Source: Scytonema millei VB511283
GTDB lineage: Bacteria > Cyanobacteriota > Cyanobacteriia > Cyanobacteriales > Chroococcidiopsidaceae
Assembly (NCBI RefSeq): GCF_000817735.3
Contig: NZ_JTJC03000001.1
Coordinates: forward strand, 124,001 to 188,000
Direction of reading: 5' to 3'
DNA length: 64,000 nucleotides
Shown: piece by piece, positions 1 through 8,857 of the stretch
Layout: every line of letters begins with the position of its first letter
Numbering within the stretch: position 1 is the first letter of the stretch
The notes under the pieces: generated by a model
What the model was told of the DNA's origin: nothing
The model's input: the letters and a program-made list of their open reading frames with translations, nothing else
The model's database searches: none
Position numbers and translations under genes: made by a program

Positions 1-1291
1 GAACTTGTTAACTGAAGCAGAATTAGAACAAGCGATCGCTACTGAGTATAACCCCGCCCGCGTCAGCTTTCACAATAGTGGCGAAAATTGGGGCGGCGAA
101 ATCTGGGTGAAAGACGTACTCAATCTTGGTGTAGATCCAATTTATTTGCTAGAAACCTTAAAGCAAAAATTTCTAGCAGCAGGTGGCGTGTTATTAGAAA
201 ATACTCCCTTTGTGAGTGCGATCGTTCATCCTAATGGTGTGCTTGTGGAGCAGGGAGCAGGGGAGAAGAGAGCTGAGGAGCAATTACCAATTACCAATTA
301 CCAATTACCAATTACAACTCGCCTCCTCATCGATGCAATGGGGCATTTGTCTCCGATGACAAAACAAGCACGCCAGGGACAGAAACCCGATAGTATTTGT
401 TTGGTTGTTGGTAGTTGCGCTCAAGGGTTTCCCCAGAATCAAACTGGCGATTTAATTGCCACTTTTACGCCGATTCAAAATCGCTGTCAGTATTTCTGGG
501 AAGCTTTTCCTGCTAGAGATGGTAGGACGACGTATTTATTTACTTACATGGATGCTAGTCCAGAACATTTGGGTTTAGAAGCGTTATTTGAAGAGTATTT
601 GCGATTGCTGCCACAGTATCAGGCTGTAAATTTAGATAAGCTGCATTTTCAACGAGCCTTATTTGGCTTTTTTCCTGCCTATCGCCAAAGTCCTTTACAC
701 ACTCCTTGGAATCGGATTTTACCAGTAGGAGATAGTAGTGGCAACCAATCACCACTAAGCTTTGGGGGGTTTGGAGCAATGGTACGCCATTTAGAACGTC
801 TAACGCTTGGCATTCATGCAGCACTTTCTAGCGAGCAGTTATCTGCGTCGTCTCTGTCATTACTAGCCTCTTATCAACCAAATCTCAGCGTTACATGGCT
901 GTTTCAAAAAGCGATGAGGGCAGATATTGGGGGAAATATTCCGCCCGATCGCATTAATCGGTTGCTAGCAGTTGTATTTCTCACCATGCAACAATTGGGC
1001 GATCGCGTCCTCAGACCGTTTCTACAAGACGTAGTACAGTTTTTGCCCCTGACACAAACTTTGTTGAAAACTGCGATCGCGCATCCTTTGTTAATCGCCC
1101 AAATCATCCCTCACGTAGGTTTGGGGGCTTTAATAGATTGGACGATCCATTACACTAACCTGGGAATCTACTCAGTTCTCAACAAATTCAGTCCAATTAT
1201 TCAACCTTGGTTAAAAAATCTACCCGCACCACAACAGTACCAATACCACCGCTGGATTGACGCTTGGCGCTATGGATCAGGTGCAGAGTAG
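1..1291 (+). CDS. CruP/CruA-like FAD-dependent lycopene cyclase family protein (5' truncated by window edge)
   Basis: The frame is open back to the first base, so the true start and the N-terminal FAD-binding GxGxxG motif lie upstream of the window. The visible 430 residues carry family features: a GEIWVKDVLNLGVDP stretch near the start, and a C-terminal FAD-contact region with GDSSGNQSPLSFGGFGA at about residues 241-257. By family knowledge such proteins are CruA/CruP lycopene cyclases or paralogues acting in carotenoid metabolism; CruP is my preferred guess, not proven. Residues about 81-104 come from short repeats (bases 248-315), including five perfect CAATTAC heptamers that read as QLPITNY-type peptide inside the protein. 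No partner gene is visible upstream, and the next gene is convergent. Confidence 0.6.
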   Translation, partial: NLLTEAELEQAIATEYNPARVSFHNSGENWGGEIWVKDVLNLGVDPIYLLETLKQKFLAAGGVLLENTPFVSAIVHPNGVLVEQGAGEKRAEEQLPITNYQLPITTRLLIDAMGHLSPMTKQARQGQKPDSICLVVGSCAQGFPQNQTGDLIATFTPIQNRCQYFWEAFPARDGRTTYLFTYMDASPEHLGLEALFEEYLRLLPQYQAVNLDKLHFQRALFGFFPAYRQSPLHTPWNRILPVGDSSGNQSPLSFGGFGAMVRHLERLTLGIHAALSSEQLSASSLSLLASYQPNLSVTWLFQKAMRADIGGNIPPDRINRLLAVVFLTMQQLGDRVLRPFLQDVVQFLPLTQTLLKTAIAHPLLIAQIIPHVGLGALIDWTIHYTNLGIYSVLNKFSPIIQPWLKNLPAPQQYQYHRWIDAWRYGSGAE

Positions 1292-1396
1292 TTTTCGGAA
1301 GCGAGTAGTGAGTGTGGCTAGTGGCTAGTGACTAGTGGCTGGTAACAAGAATTGAGTCTAGTCACTGATAACTGATAACTGATAACTGATAACTGA
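1292..1396. repeat. Intergenic heptamer repeat tract
   Basis: The gap between two convergent genes holds GTGGCTAGT-type units (1315-1341) followed by four perfect CTGATAA heptamers (1365-1392) and a degenerate fifth. In this orientation the CTGATAA array contains TGA and TAA stops. Confidence 0.85.
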
Positions 1397-2635
1397 TTAC
1401 CCATTCACATAATCAGGCATCTGCCACAAACGCAAGACTGGTTCGATCGCTTCTCCAATGCGATCGGCAACGTAGCGAACTGTTTGTGCTTCTTTGTTGG
1501 TAAAGTGGCGCGGGTGCAAGCTACCAATATGAAATACACCAATGACTCGATTGCTAGCAAATAGAGGAACGCCCAGCATAGAATGCAGTCCCTTTTGTCG
1601 CAGTACGGGGCTGTAGACTTCTATTGTCGATAAGTCATCAACAATTGTTAACTCTGGTTGAGCGGCAATTTTACCTGCAAATCCCTGTCCGATGGGAATT
1701 CTGACTCCAGTTTCGATTTCCTCTTCCAAACCTAAGGTCGCATGAACTGCTAGTTGTTCTCCGTTTTCTGTTTGTAATAAGACTGCGACAGTATCAACTT
1801 CTAGGATGTGGCGAATACATTCTAAAGTTGCTTGGAGTAAATTTTCTAGTGGTCTATGGGCAAGTTCGTTTTTTCTAGCAGTGCGATCGCGGGATGGATT
1901 TGCTGGAACGCGATCGCCCTGAGCGATTGGGTTATATTGTTGTTGGTAAGCCACTTTTTCTTGAATTTGCAGGCGGCTATCAACTGCCCTGGCTGGTATG
2001 CCAACGGCAATGGAGTAAGGGGGAAGATCTTTAGTGACAACCGCACCAGCACCAATGACGCTACCCTTGCCGATCGTGACTCCATCTAAAACTTTCACGC
2101 CATAACCTAACCAGCAATCGTCACCAATTTCAATTCCTTTTTTCGTCACTCCTTGATCGCGAATCCTCTGTAAGGGGTCTGCAAAAATATGATTGTTAGC
2201 CACTATGCCACTGTGAGCGGCAATCATGCAGTCCTTGCCAATTTTGACATTCCCTGGACCAGCGATACAGGAGTAGGGACCGACGAACGTGCCTTCACCC
2301 AGTTCAATCGTGCAGTTATCTCCTGCACAACTAATATCAGCGCCTCGATCTATAGCAACGCGATCGCCCAGCAAAATTTTACAGTTATCGTTCCAGGCGT
2401 TCAGCTTAACGTTGCGAAATAAATAAACCTCATTGCCAAGCTCGATCTTTTCAGCACTGAGAAACTCTACTCCCTCTTGGATAAAAACTTTTTTACCCAT
2501 GTGCCGTAAGATTAGCGGGTATAATTTTCGCCGTGCAGCCGTACCCATTGCAATCTTAGGTAAGGAGCCTACTATAGTAGTAATTATTAGCTCTCTTAAG
2601 CGTATCAACTTCCTTTGGGAACTTTGTTGATTCAT
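1397..2635 (-). CDS. Hexapeptide-repeat acyltransferase fused to a C-terminal GAF domain
   Basis: 412 residues. Residues about 50-215 form a left-handed beta-helix acyltransferase of the WcaF/NodL/maltose acetyltransferase kind: repeated [LIV]-G-x-x hexads such as [10 protein letters not shown], a catalytic-type [13 protein letters not shown] segment, and the typical end [22 protein letters not shown]. After a polar linker, residues about 255-405 match a GAF sensor domain ([33 protein letters not shown]). The expected reaction is CoA-dependent O- or N-acetylation of a sugar; the GAF domain suggests control by a small ligand, which is inference. ATG at 2635 has GGAG seven bases upstream. It lies beside a nucleotide-sugar epimerase gene, which fits surface glycan synthesis. 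Confidence 0.8.
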   Translation of the reverse strand: MNQQSSQRKLIRLRELIITTIVGSLPKIAMGTAARRKLYPLILRHMGKKVFIQEGVEFLSAEKIELGNEVYLFRNVKLNAWNDNCKILLGDRVAIDRGADISCAGDNCTIELGEGTFVGPYSCIAGPGNVKIGKDCMIAAHSGIVANNHIFADPLQRIRDQGVTKKGIEIGDDCWLGYGVKVLDGVTIGKGSVIGAGAVVTKDLPPYSIAVGIPARAVDSRLQIQEKVAYQQQYNPIAQGDRVPANPSRDRTARKNELAHRPLENLLQATLECIRHILEVDTVAVLLQTENGEQLAVHATLGLEEEIETGVRIPIGQGFAGKIAAQPELTIVDDLSTIEVYSPVLRQKGLHSMLGVPLFASNRVIGVFHIGSLHPRHFTNKEAQTVRYVADRIGEAIEPVLRLWQMPDYVNG

Positions 2636-3326
2636 AGAGAAACTCCAAATCGACCTAAATTTTAGAAATGAAATGCCAAATACATTGATATCGGTTAGTT
2701 AATTTATGGTATAATTAACAGCCTTATACTTTTGCTGCGGATTCCTAAAAAACCCGACTTTGCTCTAGTCGAACTATAAGGTTCTATATATTAGCTAATT
2801 TATCTATTTATTTTATATAGGTAATAATTATACATATTACAGTCACTCTATATTCTTTTTTATTTTAACAAGACTTTTAAAAGCTGCTGAATCGCTCTCT
2901 CACATTCTTCTTCCCTTTTTAGCTGTTGGCGATCGCGGCAACTGAGTGAGAGTCAGATATGCACCAAGCTAACTATTACTTTAGGAATACATTGATAATT
3001 ACAACTGCGTCTTTTCTAAGTCGCGAGTCTAGTGTTAATGCTTATTATTTCTTAATAGTAGATTTACAGTTCTTATTTTACATATGACTTGAGAAAAACA
3101 ACATTCACGAACGAGCGCAGCCATAACTTAGATAATAATACTTATAGAATAATCTCTATAAATTCGTTAAACACTATTCCTTCAGAAAGCTTTCTATGAA
3201 AGAAATATCTGATATTAGAATGAAGAAATGAAAGTAATAGCGTGAAAGACAATAGAGGGTTTCAAAAATACTTTTAATAATTGCAAATAGTTTCAATCGG
3301 CGATCGCCGATTGCTGATACCTGGGA
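2636..3326. other. AT-rich intergenic region, no gene seen
   Basis: About 690 bases without a convincing reading frame, tRNA or strong terminator. It is AT-rich, with one HIP1-like GCGATCGC near 2932 and another GGCGATCGCC near 3300. It should hold the promoter of the minus-strand acyltransferase-GAF gene. I can assign nothing else. Confidence 0.6.
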
Positions 3327-3390
3327 AGGGCGGGTTTTGACTGAAGATGTATTGTTCAGGCTGCCAATCTATTCGCCAAACCCGCCCCTA
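3327..3390. repeat. MITE-like 64-bp inverted-repeat element, copy 1
   Basis: Terminal inverted repeats GGGCGGGTTT (3328-3337) and AAACCCGCCCCTA (3378-3390) flank a 40-base core. The reverse complement of the core contains AATAGATTGGCAGC, nearly identical to AATAGATTGACAGC in the element at 45141-45203, so the two are copies in opposite orientation. It carries no gene. Confidence 0.7.
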
Positions 3391-3396
3391 CGGTGG

Positions 3397-4446
3397 TCAC
3401 TGGTCACTGGTCACTGATAACTGCTCCCGACTCCCTGCTCCCTGCTCCCTATAATAAAGTTTATACCAGTCAACAAAGCGTTGAATCCCTTCTGATAAAG
3501 GCGTAGTAGGTTTGAATCCAACATCGTGAATTAAATCGTCTACATCGGCGTAAGTGCATGGGACATCACCGGGTTGCATCGGTAACATCTGCGTGCGAGC
3601 TGTTTTTCCTAAAGCAGTCTCAATTGTCTGAATAAACTCATTCAGTTCTACCGGACTGTTATTACCAATGTTGTAGATTTTATATGGAGCTTGGTTTTCA
3701 GGTATTTCACTACTACCGTTTGGTTGAGAATACATTTGAGGTGGACGCTGCATAACTCGCACTACGCCTTCTACGACATCATCAATATAGGTGAAGTCGC
3801 GTTTCATCTTGCCATAGTTGTAAACTTCAATTGGTTTGCCTGCTTCAATCGCCTGGACAAATTTAAAATAAGCCATATCCGGTCTTCCCCAAGGACCGTA
3901 AACGGTAAAAAAACGCAATCCAGTAGTAGGTAAATTGTAGAGATGGCTGTAGACGTGGGCGATCAGTTCGTTGGCTTTTTTGGTAGCAGCGTAGAGAGAC
4001 ACGGGGCGATCGACGCGATCGCTAACTGAGAAAGGTATTTTGGTATTGGCACCGTAAACCGAACTGGAAGACGCAAAGACTAAGTGTTTGACCTGACTGT
4101 GACGACAGCCTTCTAGCAGGTTAACAAAGCCGGAAAGATTGCTGTCAGAGTAGGCAAAGGGGTTTTGGAGAGAATAACGAACCCCTGCTTGGGCTGCTAA
4201 ATTGACGACGTAATCGAATCTATTATATTGAAACAATTCTAAAAGGCGATCGCGTTCTGCTAAGTCCAATTTTTGAAATGCAAACCCCGGATGTGGCTGA
4301 AGTTGCGCTAAGCGGTCGTGCTTGAGTTTGACATCGTAGTAGTTGTTGAGGTTGTCTATGCCATAGACTCCTATCCCCTCTTGAAGCAACCGTTGGGCTA
4401 AATGATAACCGATAAATCCGGCAACTCCAGTCACTAATACGTGCAT
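3397..4446 (-). CDS. NAD-dependent epimerase, UDP-glucuronate 4-epimerase type (CapI/GAE-like)
   Basis: 349 residues, extended SDR family. The Rossmann NAD motif GVAGFIG is at residues 7-13 and the catalytic Y152-x3-K156 sits in SLYAATKKANE. The segment GIDNLNNYYDVKLK is typical of UDP-glucuronate/UDP-galacturonate 4-epimerases, and FFTVYGPWGRPDMA belongs to the same subgroup. The expected reaction is reversible C4 epimerisation of UDP-glucuronate for surface polysaccharide. ATG at 4446 has AAGGA ten bases upstream. The last 17 or so residues (REQGAGSREQLSVTSDQ) are encoded by intergenic-type heptamers (CTGCTCC, then GGTCACT units), so the original stop was probably lost and the frame extended into repeat DNA. 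Substrate identity is inferred from similarity only. Confidence 0.85.
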   Translation of the reverse strand: MHVLVTGVAGFIGYHLAQRLLQEGIGVYGIDNLNNYYDVKLKHDRLAQLQPHPGFAFQKLDLAERDRLLELFQYNRFDYVVNLAAQAGVRYSLQNPFAYSDSNLSGFVNLLEGCRHSQVKHLVFASSSSVYGANTKIPFSVSDRVDRPVSLYAATKKANELIAHVYSHLYNLPTTGLRFFTVYGPWGRPDMAYFKFVQAIEAGKPIEVYNYGKMKRDFTYIDDVVEGVVRVMQRPPQMYSQPNGSSEIPENQAPYKIYNIGNNSPVELNEFIQTIETALGKTARTQMLPMQPGDVPCTYADVDDLIHDVGFKPTTPLSEGIQRFVDWYKLYYREQGAGSREQLSVTSDQ

Positions 4447-4882
4447 GTTTTAATATCCTTCGCTAGCATTGTGGACGAGATTTCAGGTTGCTAATGGTAC
4501 TAAGTATTCTTACTATGAGTTACAAGTTAAACCTAAATACAAATGTTAGTTGAATTATTTTGTTTAGGATTGGGGTAAGAATATTTCTCCTCATAGAGGA
4601 GCGATCGCCACTCACAGCTCGGTTTTGACATAGCTTCTTTCGTAGACGCATGAATTTCTGACAAGTGCCTGCTTTGACCGTAGTGAGTCTTGTTAGCTTT
4701 CTCCTAAGAGATTCTGGAATATTCCTTCTTGTTTATAGGTTTGTCAAGCCCCTTATGGAGGGATTTTAGCGTTCTGAGGTGGTAAGCTGACAAAAAAGTC
4801 CTGTTTAGCAGTTATTATGTAAACCAATAGCGAATATTAAGAAGTATTAAGCTTTTTCTCGGACTATTATAAATTTCGATCG
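4447..4882. other. Divergent intergenic region
   Basis: 436 bases between the divergent epimerase and kinase genes, expected to contain both promoters. A small hairpin CTCCTC-ATAG-AGGAG occurs near 4590. No ORF, tRNA or repeat array was recognised. Confidence 0.5.
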
Positions 4883-6457
4883 ATGCAAGGAAAACAGAGC
4901 GAGAGTAGAGCCTCTCCCCAGGTTAAATCAATTTTCTCGCCTGCCAGAGGGTTCTTTTGGGCAGCACGTACCCGTATTCTCTTGTGGTATCTGCTGACAA
5001 TTGGCTTCATCTTTGTCGTCTCCATTCCTGCATTTCGTCAGGTGCTTTACGAGCGCGTCAACCAGCGTGTCAATCGGGAACTGACGGAGAAGATGGAAAT
5101 ATTTACTCAATTAATTGATGCAGAAACCGAAGCAAGCGATCGCGAAGACGAAGAAGTAACGGCTGCTGTTAATTTGCTCAAACAAGCAGACATACGCTTG
5201 ACGAAACCTCCAGCCACAGAAGATGAGTTGGAAGAATTTTTCGATGCTTTTCTCGGTCGTCAACTATCAGAAGACGATACCTTTTTGATCGCGATCGTGG
5301 ATGGAAAATTTCGTAAATCTAGTCCGAGAGCTAGACCCAAAGTACTTGCTGCTGATTCTGAATTAATTCAGTACTGGGGAAAACTGACTCAACCAGAGCA
5401 AGGTGAAAAGGAGTTTCCTACAGAACCAAATATTGACAGCGTTCTTTACACAGCCAAACCTGTTTGGATTGACGGCGAAATTGTAGGTGTATTTGTAGTT
5501 GCTCATACTACCGCTGGCGAACGAGCTGAAGTTGTAGAAGCCGTATTAGCGATCGTTCAAGTCAGTGCTGTGGTGCTAATTCTGGCTTTGCTAATAGCTT
5601 GGGTTGCTTCTCGGGGGGTTTTGGCTCCTCTGCGCCTCATACTCCAAACAACTCGTAAGATTAGCGAGTCCGATCTCAACCAACGCATTTTCGTGGAGGG
5701 AAAGGGCGAACTGGCGGAGCTGGCAACTACCTTTAATGAAATGATGGATAGATTGCAAGCCGCTTTTACTAGCCAGCAAGAGTTTATCAACGATGCGGGA
5801 CACGAACTGCGAACGCCGATCGCGATCGTGCGCGGACATTTAGAATTAATGGGCGACAACCCCGAAGAAATACGGGAAACTCTAGCGCTAGTGTTAGATG
5901 AGCTGGATCGCATGAGCCGATTTGTCAATGACATGATTTTACTAGCAAAAGCGGAACGCCCAGACTTTTTACGCTGGGAAACTGTCGAGCTTCAATCTTT
6001 TACAGAGGAATTATTTGCCAAAGCACAAGCACTAGCTCAGCGTAACTGGCAATTCGACACTACAGCTCAAGGTCAGACGATCGCCGATCGTCAGCGTTTG
6101 ACTCAGGCAGTGATGAACTTGATCCAAAACGCTATCCAGCACACAAAAGAGAATGACACGATCGGCGTTGGCTCGGCAATTAGTAAAAGTAGAATTAGTT
6201 TTTGGGTACGTGACACGGGAGAAGGGATCGCACTTGTAGATCAAAAAAGGATATTTGAACGCTTTGCTCGTGCTGCTAATAGTCGCCGCCGATCTGAAGG
6301 TGCTGGATTGGGATTATCGATCGTCCAAGCAATTGTAGAAGCTCACGGCGGACGAGTCTTACTCAAAAGCGATATTGGTGCTGGTGCTAGATTTACGATT
6401 GTTATACCCTTGATGCGATCGCCACAGAAAAAAAGTCATGCCGAGCGAGTTGGATGA
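4883..6457 (+). CDS. Membrane-bound sensor histidine kinase (HAMP-HisKA-HATPase)
   Basis: 524 residues. A transmembrane segment at about 33-55 (LWYLLTIGFIFVVSIPAF) and another at about 220-243 enclose an acidic extracytoplasmic sensor region. HAMP follows (about 244-295), then HisKA with phospho-acceptor H307 in GHELRTPIAIV, then an ATPase with N box NLIQNAIQHT, G1 DTGEGI and G2 GAGLGLSIVQAI. It should autophosphorylate H307 and pass phosphate to a receiver; the receiver gene 397 bases downstream is the obvious candidate. No strong ribosome site precedes ATG 4883. The signal sensed cannot be read from the sequence. Confidence 0.9.
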   Translation: MQGKQSESRASPQVKSIFSPARGFFWAARTRILLWYLLTIGFIFVVSIPAFRQVLYERVNQRVNRELTEKMEIFTQLIDAETEASDREDEEVTAAVNLLKQADIRLTKPPATEDELEEFFDAFLGRQLSEDDTFLIAIVDGKFRKSSPRARPKVLAADSELIQYWGKLTQPEQGEKEFPTEPNIDSVLYTAKPVWIDGEIVGVFVVAHTTAGERAEVVEAVLAIVQVSAVVLILALLIAWVASRGVLAPLRLILQTTRKISESDLNQRIFVEGKGELAELATTFNEMMDRLQAAFTSQQEFINDAGHELRTPIAIVRGHLELMGDNPEEIRETLALVLDELDRMSRFVNDMILLAKAERPDFLRWETVELQSFTEELFAKAQALAQRNWQFDTTAQGQTIADRQRLTQAVMNLIQNAIQHTKENDTIGVGSAISKSRISFWVRDTGEGIALVDQKRIFERFARAANSRRRSEGAGLGLSIVQAIVEAHGGRVLLKSDIGAGARFTIVIPLMRSPQKKSHAERVG

Positions 6458-6854
6458 CGATTAAACCAAAGCAGAAGGGCGATCGGCGAGTTCAGAGATG
6501 AAAAATTTCTCATTCATGTTTCATCATCATCTCATCTTGAGCTGCCAAAGTAATCGATAAGAGAATAATAACTGAGAGTTCGCTAAATTGTCCGATCGCC
6601 GTTCCCAGGAAATAGTATTAAGAAAACAAAAGACAGAAAATTGAAATATTTATCTTTTATAGCGTTTATTTTGAGTCTGTTATTATCTGTATAGCTATTT
6701 CTATCATCCTACAATCATGAGGAGTGTTAAGTTGTAGCATTAGGGCGATCGCTAGCTAAGATTTGCGAGGATTTCCATGCAAGATTAGCGAAATCGTTCT
6801 CCTCAGCATTTATTTTGTTCATTTACCACTTTTTAGTAGGTATATCACAAGGTT
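6458..6854. other. Intergenic region between kinase and receiver genes
   Basis: 397 bases with no gene. Bases 6495-6534 form an imperfect inverted repeat (GAGATGA ... TCATCTC) containing the words TTTCTCAT and ATGTTTCAT, both of which recur in the perfect palindrome at 7414-7443 on the other side of the receiver gene. The rest is AT-rich. Confidence 0.5.
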
Positions 6855-7238
6855 ATGAGCCAAATTTTGATTGTGGAAGACGAAGCTCGTCTAGCTGCTT
6901 TTGTTGAGAAAGGACTTGGCAAAAGTGGTTTCAATACCCTTGTAGCGACTGATGGCGAACAGGCGATTGAATTAGCTCAAACTAGTCAACCCGATCTATT
7001 ACTACTCGACCTTGGTTTACCAATTAAAGATGGATGGCAGGTCATGCGAGAACTGCGTAGCAAAGGAGAAGTGCTACCAATTGTCATTATGACTGCTCGC
7101 GACGATAATCAATGTAAAGCGGCGGCTTTGCAAGCTGGGGCAAATGATTACATTACTAAGCCTTTCCTCTTCAAAGACTTATTAGGATGTATTCAAGCAC
7201 AATTGGAAATCGCTTGCAAACCAACGATACTCAAATAA
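6855..7238 (+). CDS. Stand-alone receiver (response regulator without output domain)
   Basis: 127 residues, one complete REC domain: acidic pair E8/D9 (IVEDE), phospho-acceptor D52 in LLLLDLGLP, T81 in IVIMTARDD, and K103 in DYITKPF. The sequence resembles OmpR-family receivers, but the frame stops right after the domain and no winged-helix region follows in any frame, so it is either CheY-like or a truncated OmpR regulator. It is in the same direction as the kinase gene upstream, its likely phosphodonor. AAGG lies close before ATG 6855. The downstream gap carries two strong palindromes before the glycan cluster. Confidence 0.85.
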   Translation: MSQILIVEDEARLAAFVEKGLGKSGFNTLVATDGEQAIELAQTSQPDLLLLDLGLPIKDGWQVMRELRSKGEVLPIVIMTARDDNQCKAAALQAGANDYITKPFLFKDLLGCIQAQLEIACKPTILK

Positions 7239-7266
7239 AGTTTTTAGCATTTGCAGAGGTGTACAG

Positions 7267-7318
7267 AAACATACGTAGGATGCGTTAGCCTTTGGCGTAA
7301 CGCATCCTACGTATGTTT
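7267..7318. terminator. Long perfect hairpin after the receiver gene
   Basis: A 21-bp perfect stem (7267-7287 with 7298-7318; arm core CATACGTAGGATGCGTTA) encloses a GCC-TTT-GGC tip. It starts 29 bases after the receiver stop and ends in TTTT. It may act as a terminator; similar TAGGATGCGTTA palindromes are common dispersed repeats in cyanobacteria. Confidence 0.6.
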
Positions 7319-7413
7319 TCTTAATAGCTTTGTAGAGATGAGTCGCCTCTCTAAGTTTACGTATGCGAACGAGCGAACGAGAGTAAAACAGAGAATGATG
7401 GCGAAAATGAGAG

Positions 7414-7443
7414 ATGTTTCATGAGAAGTTTCTCATGAAACAT
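7414..7443. promoter_or_regulatory. Perfect 14-bp inverted repeat upstream of glycan cluster
   Basis: ATGTTTCATGAGAA and its exact complement are separated by GT. It lies 118 bases before the first glycosyltransferase start. Its half-site words recur in an imperfect palindrome before the receiver gene, so an operator role is possible; a second terminator hairpin is the alternative. Confidence 0.35.
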
Positions 7444-7561
7444 TCATTATCAACTCATCACTGACTGCAAAGATATATGTAGATGGAAAATAAATCGTCA
7501 GTGACGAACTGCGATCGCCAGCCAACTTTTCACAACCGACCACACAAAAAGGATATCAGTC

Positions 7562-8821
7562 ATGCGACTGCTGGTTTATTCCCACGACGCATTTGGACTT
7601 GGCAATATTCGCAGAATGTTAGCAATTTGCGAACACCTCTTAAGCGAAATTCCCGATCTTTCAATTTTATTACTTTCTGGTTCGCCCATGCTTCAGGGCT
7701 TTCGATTACCAAAAGGACTTGATTATATTAAGCTACCTTGTTTAAATCGTGGTGAAACTGGTGAAATTGCTGTCAAATATTTAGGGATGGATGTGGAAGA
7801 GACGGTGAAGCTGCGATCGGAATTAATTTTGTCAGCAGCAATTATTTTTCAACCAGACATCTTTTTAGTAGATAAAAAACCCTATGGACTAAAGAATGAG
7901 TTACGAGGTACGCTCAATTATCTTAAAAAAACATTACCAGAGACTAAACTAGTACTGTTATTACGAGATATTCTTGACTGTCCAGAAAAAACAATCGCAG
8001 AGTGGCAAAAGAACGATTTTTATACAGCGATTGACAAGTTTTACCATCAAATACAAATAGTTGGAACGCCAGAAGTTTTTGATACGGTGCGAGAATACAG
8101 ATTTCCATCTACTATTGCTGAAAAAGTACGCTACTGCGGCTATCTGCACCGTCAACCAGGACAAAAGAGTCGAACCAGCATTCGACGAGAATTACAAGTT
8201 TCGCAGCGAGAACGCTTAATTCTAGTAACCCCTGGAGGTGGAGAAGATGGCTATGAGTTAGTAGATACTTATTTGTCAGCCTTAGCAATATTACCAGCCA
8301 AGTATCGCATTAAAAGTTTGATAATTTGCGGTCCTGAAATGCCTGAAACGCAAAAGCAACTCGTCGAACGAGCAGCAGAAAACAACTCTCAAGTTCGAGT
8401 TGGAGAATTTACAGATGATTTAATGAGCTACATGAATGCCGCAGATGTTGTTGTATCTATGGCTGGATACAATACTGTTTGTGAAATTTTATCAGCAAAA
8501 AAACCATCTGTCATTATTCCGCGTAGTAAGCCGTCTCAAGAACAGTTAATTAGAGCCGAAAAAATGGCGAATTTAGGGTTAATTAAGACGCTCATACCTA
8601 GTCAAGAAAATTGCAGTTCTACAACTTTAATGAATCTACTTCTCAGTCAGTTAAAAGGACGACAAAAGCCAGACTTTAACTTAGACATGAATGGTTTAGT
8701 TCGAGTACAGAATTATTTACTTCAGCTCATGTCTCAAAAAGTTTGCAAACAACAACTGAACCAAATTTATCAAAAATATACTTCTTTACCCGCTTTAGCG
8801 CTCGATCGCTCAGCAGTTTAG
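7562..8821 (+). CDS. Predicted glycosyltransferase, COG4671/MurG-like GT-B fold (first copy)
   Basis: 419 residues. The N-terminal GT-B motif is YSHDAFGLGNIRRML, with a GxGxxR-like sugar-nucleotide loop. The C-terminal half has LVTPGGGEDGYELVD and a donor-binding MAGYNTVCEIL segment followed by PRSKPSQEQLIRAEKM, which is typical of the predicted glycosyltransferase family COG4671 related to MurG. It should transfer a sugar from a nucleotide donor at the cytoplasmic face. AAAGGA lies eight bases before the ATG. A paralogue follows 36 bases downstream, so they are co-transcribed. Donor and acceptor are unknown. Confidence 0.8.
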   Translation: MRLLVYSHDAFGLGNIRRMLAICEHLLSEIPDLSILLLSGSPMLQGFRLPKGLDYIKLPCLNRGETGEIAVKYLGMDVEETVKLRSELILSAAIIFQPDIFLVDKKPYGLKNELRGTLNYLKKTLPETKLVLLLRDILDCPEKTIAEWQKNDFYTAIDKFYHQIQIVGTPEVFDTVREYRFPSTIAEKVRYCGYLHRQPGQKSRTSIRRELQVSQRERLILVTPGGGEDGYELVDTYLSALAILPAKYRIKSLIICGPEMPETQKQLVERAAENNSQVRVGEFTDDLMSYMNAADVVVSMAGYNTVCEILSAKKPSVIIPRSKPSQEQLIRAEKMANLGLIKTLIPSQENCSSTTLMNLLLSQLKGRQKPDFNLDMNGLVRVQNYLLQLMSQKVCKQQLNQIYQKYTSLPALALDRSAV

Positions 8822-8857
8822 ATAGCCTTAATTTTAAGAATTATAAGTGAGCTAGTC

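Larger units (their letters stand above)
7239..7561. other. Intergenic leader of the glycan cluster
   Basis: 323 bases containing two palindromes annotated separately (7267-7318 and 7414-7443). No gene was seen. Bases 7483-7561 immediately precede the first glycosyltransferase gene, and AAAGGA lies eight bases before its ATG. Confidence 0.55.

Noticed and set aside
1856-2422. Plus-strand frames opposite the acyltransferase-GAF gene
   Set aside because: The minus-strand protein has clear hexapeptide and GAF motifs, while the opposite frames have none.
7483-7722. Alternative frame overlapping the first glycosyltransferase
   Set aside because: It has no glycosyltransferase motif; the frame starting at 7562 does and has AAAGGA upstream.
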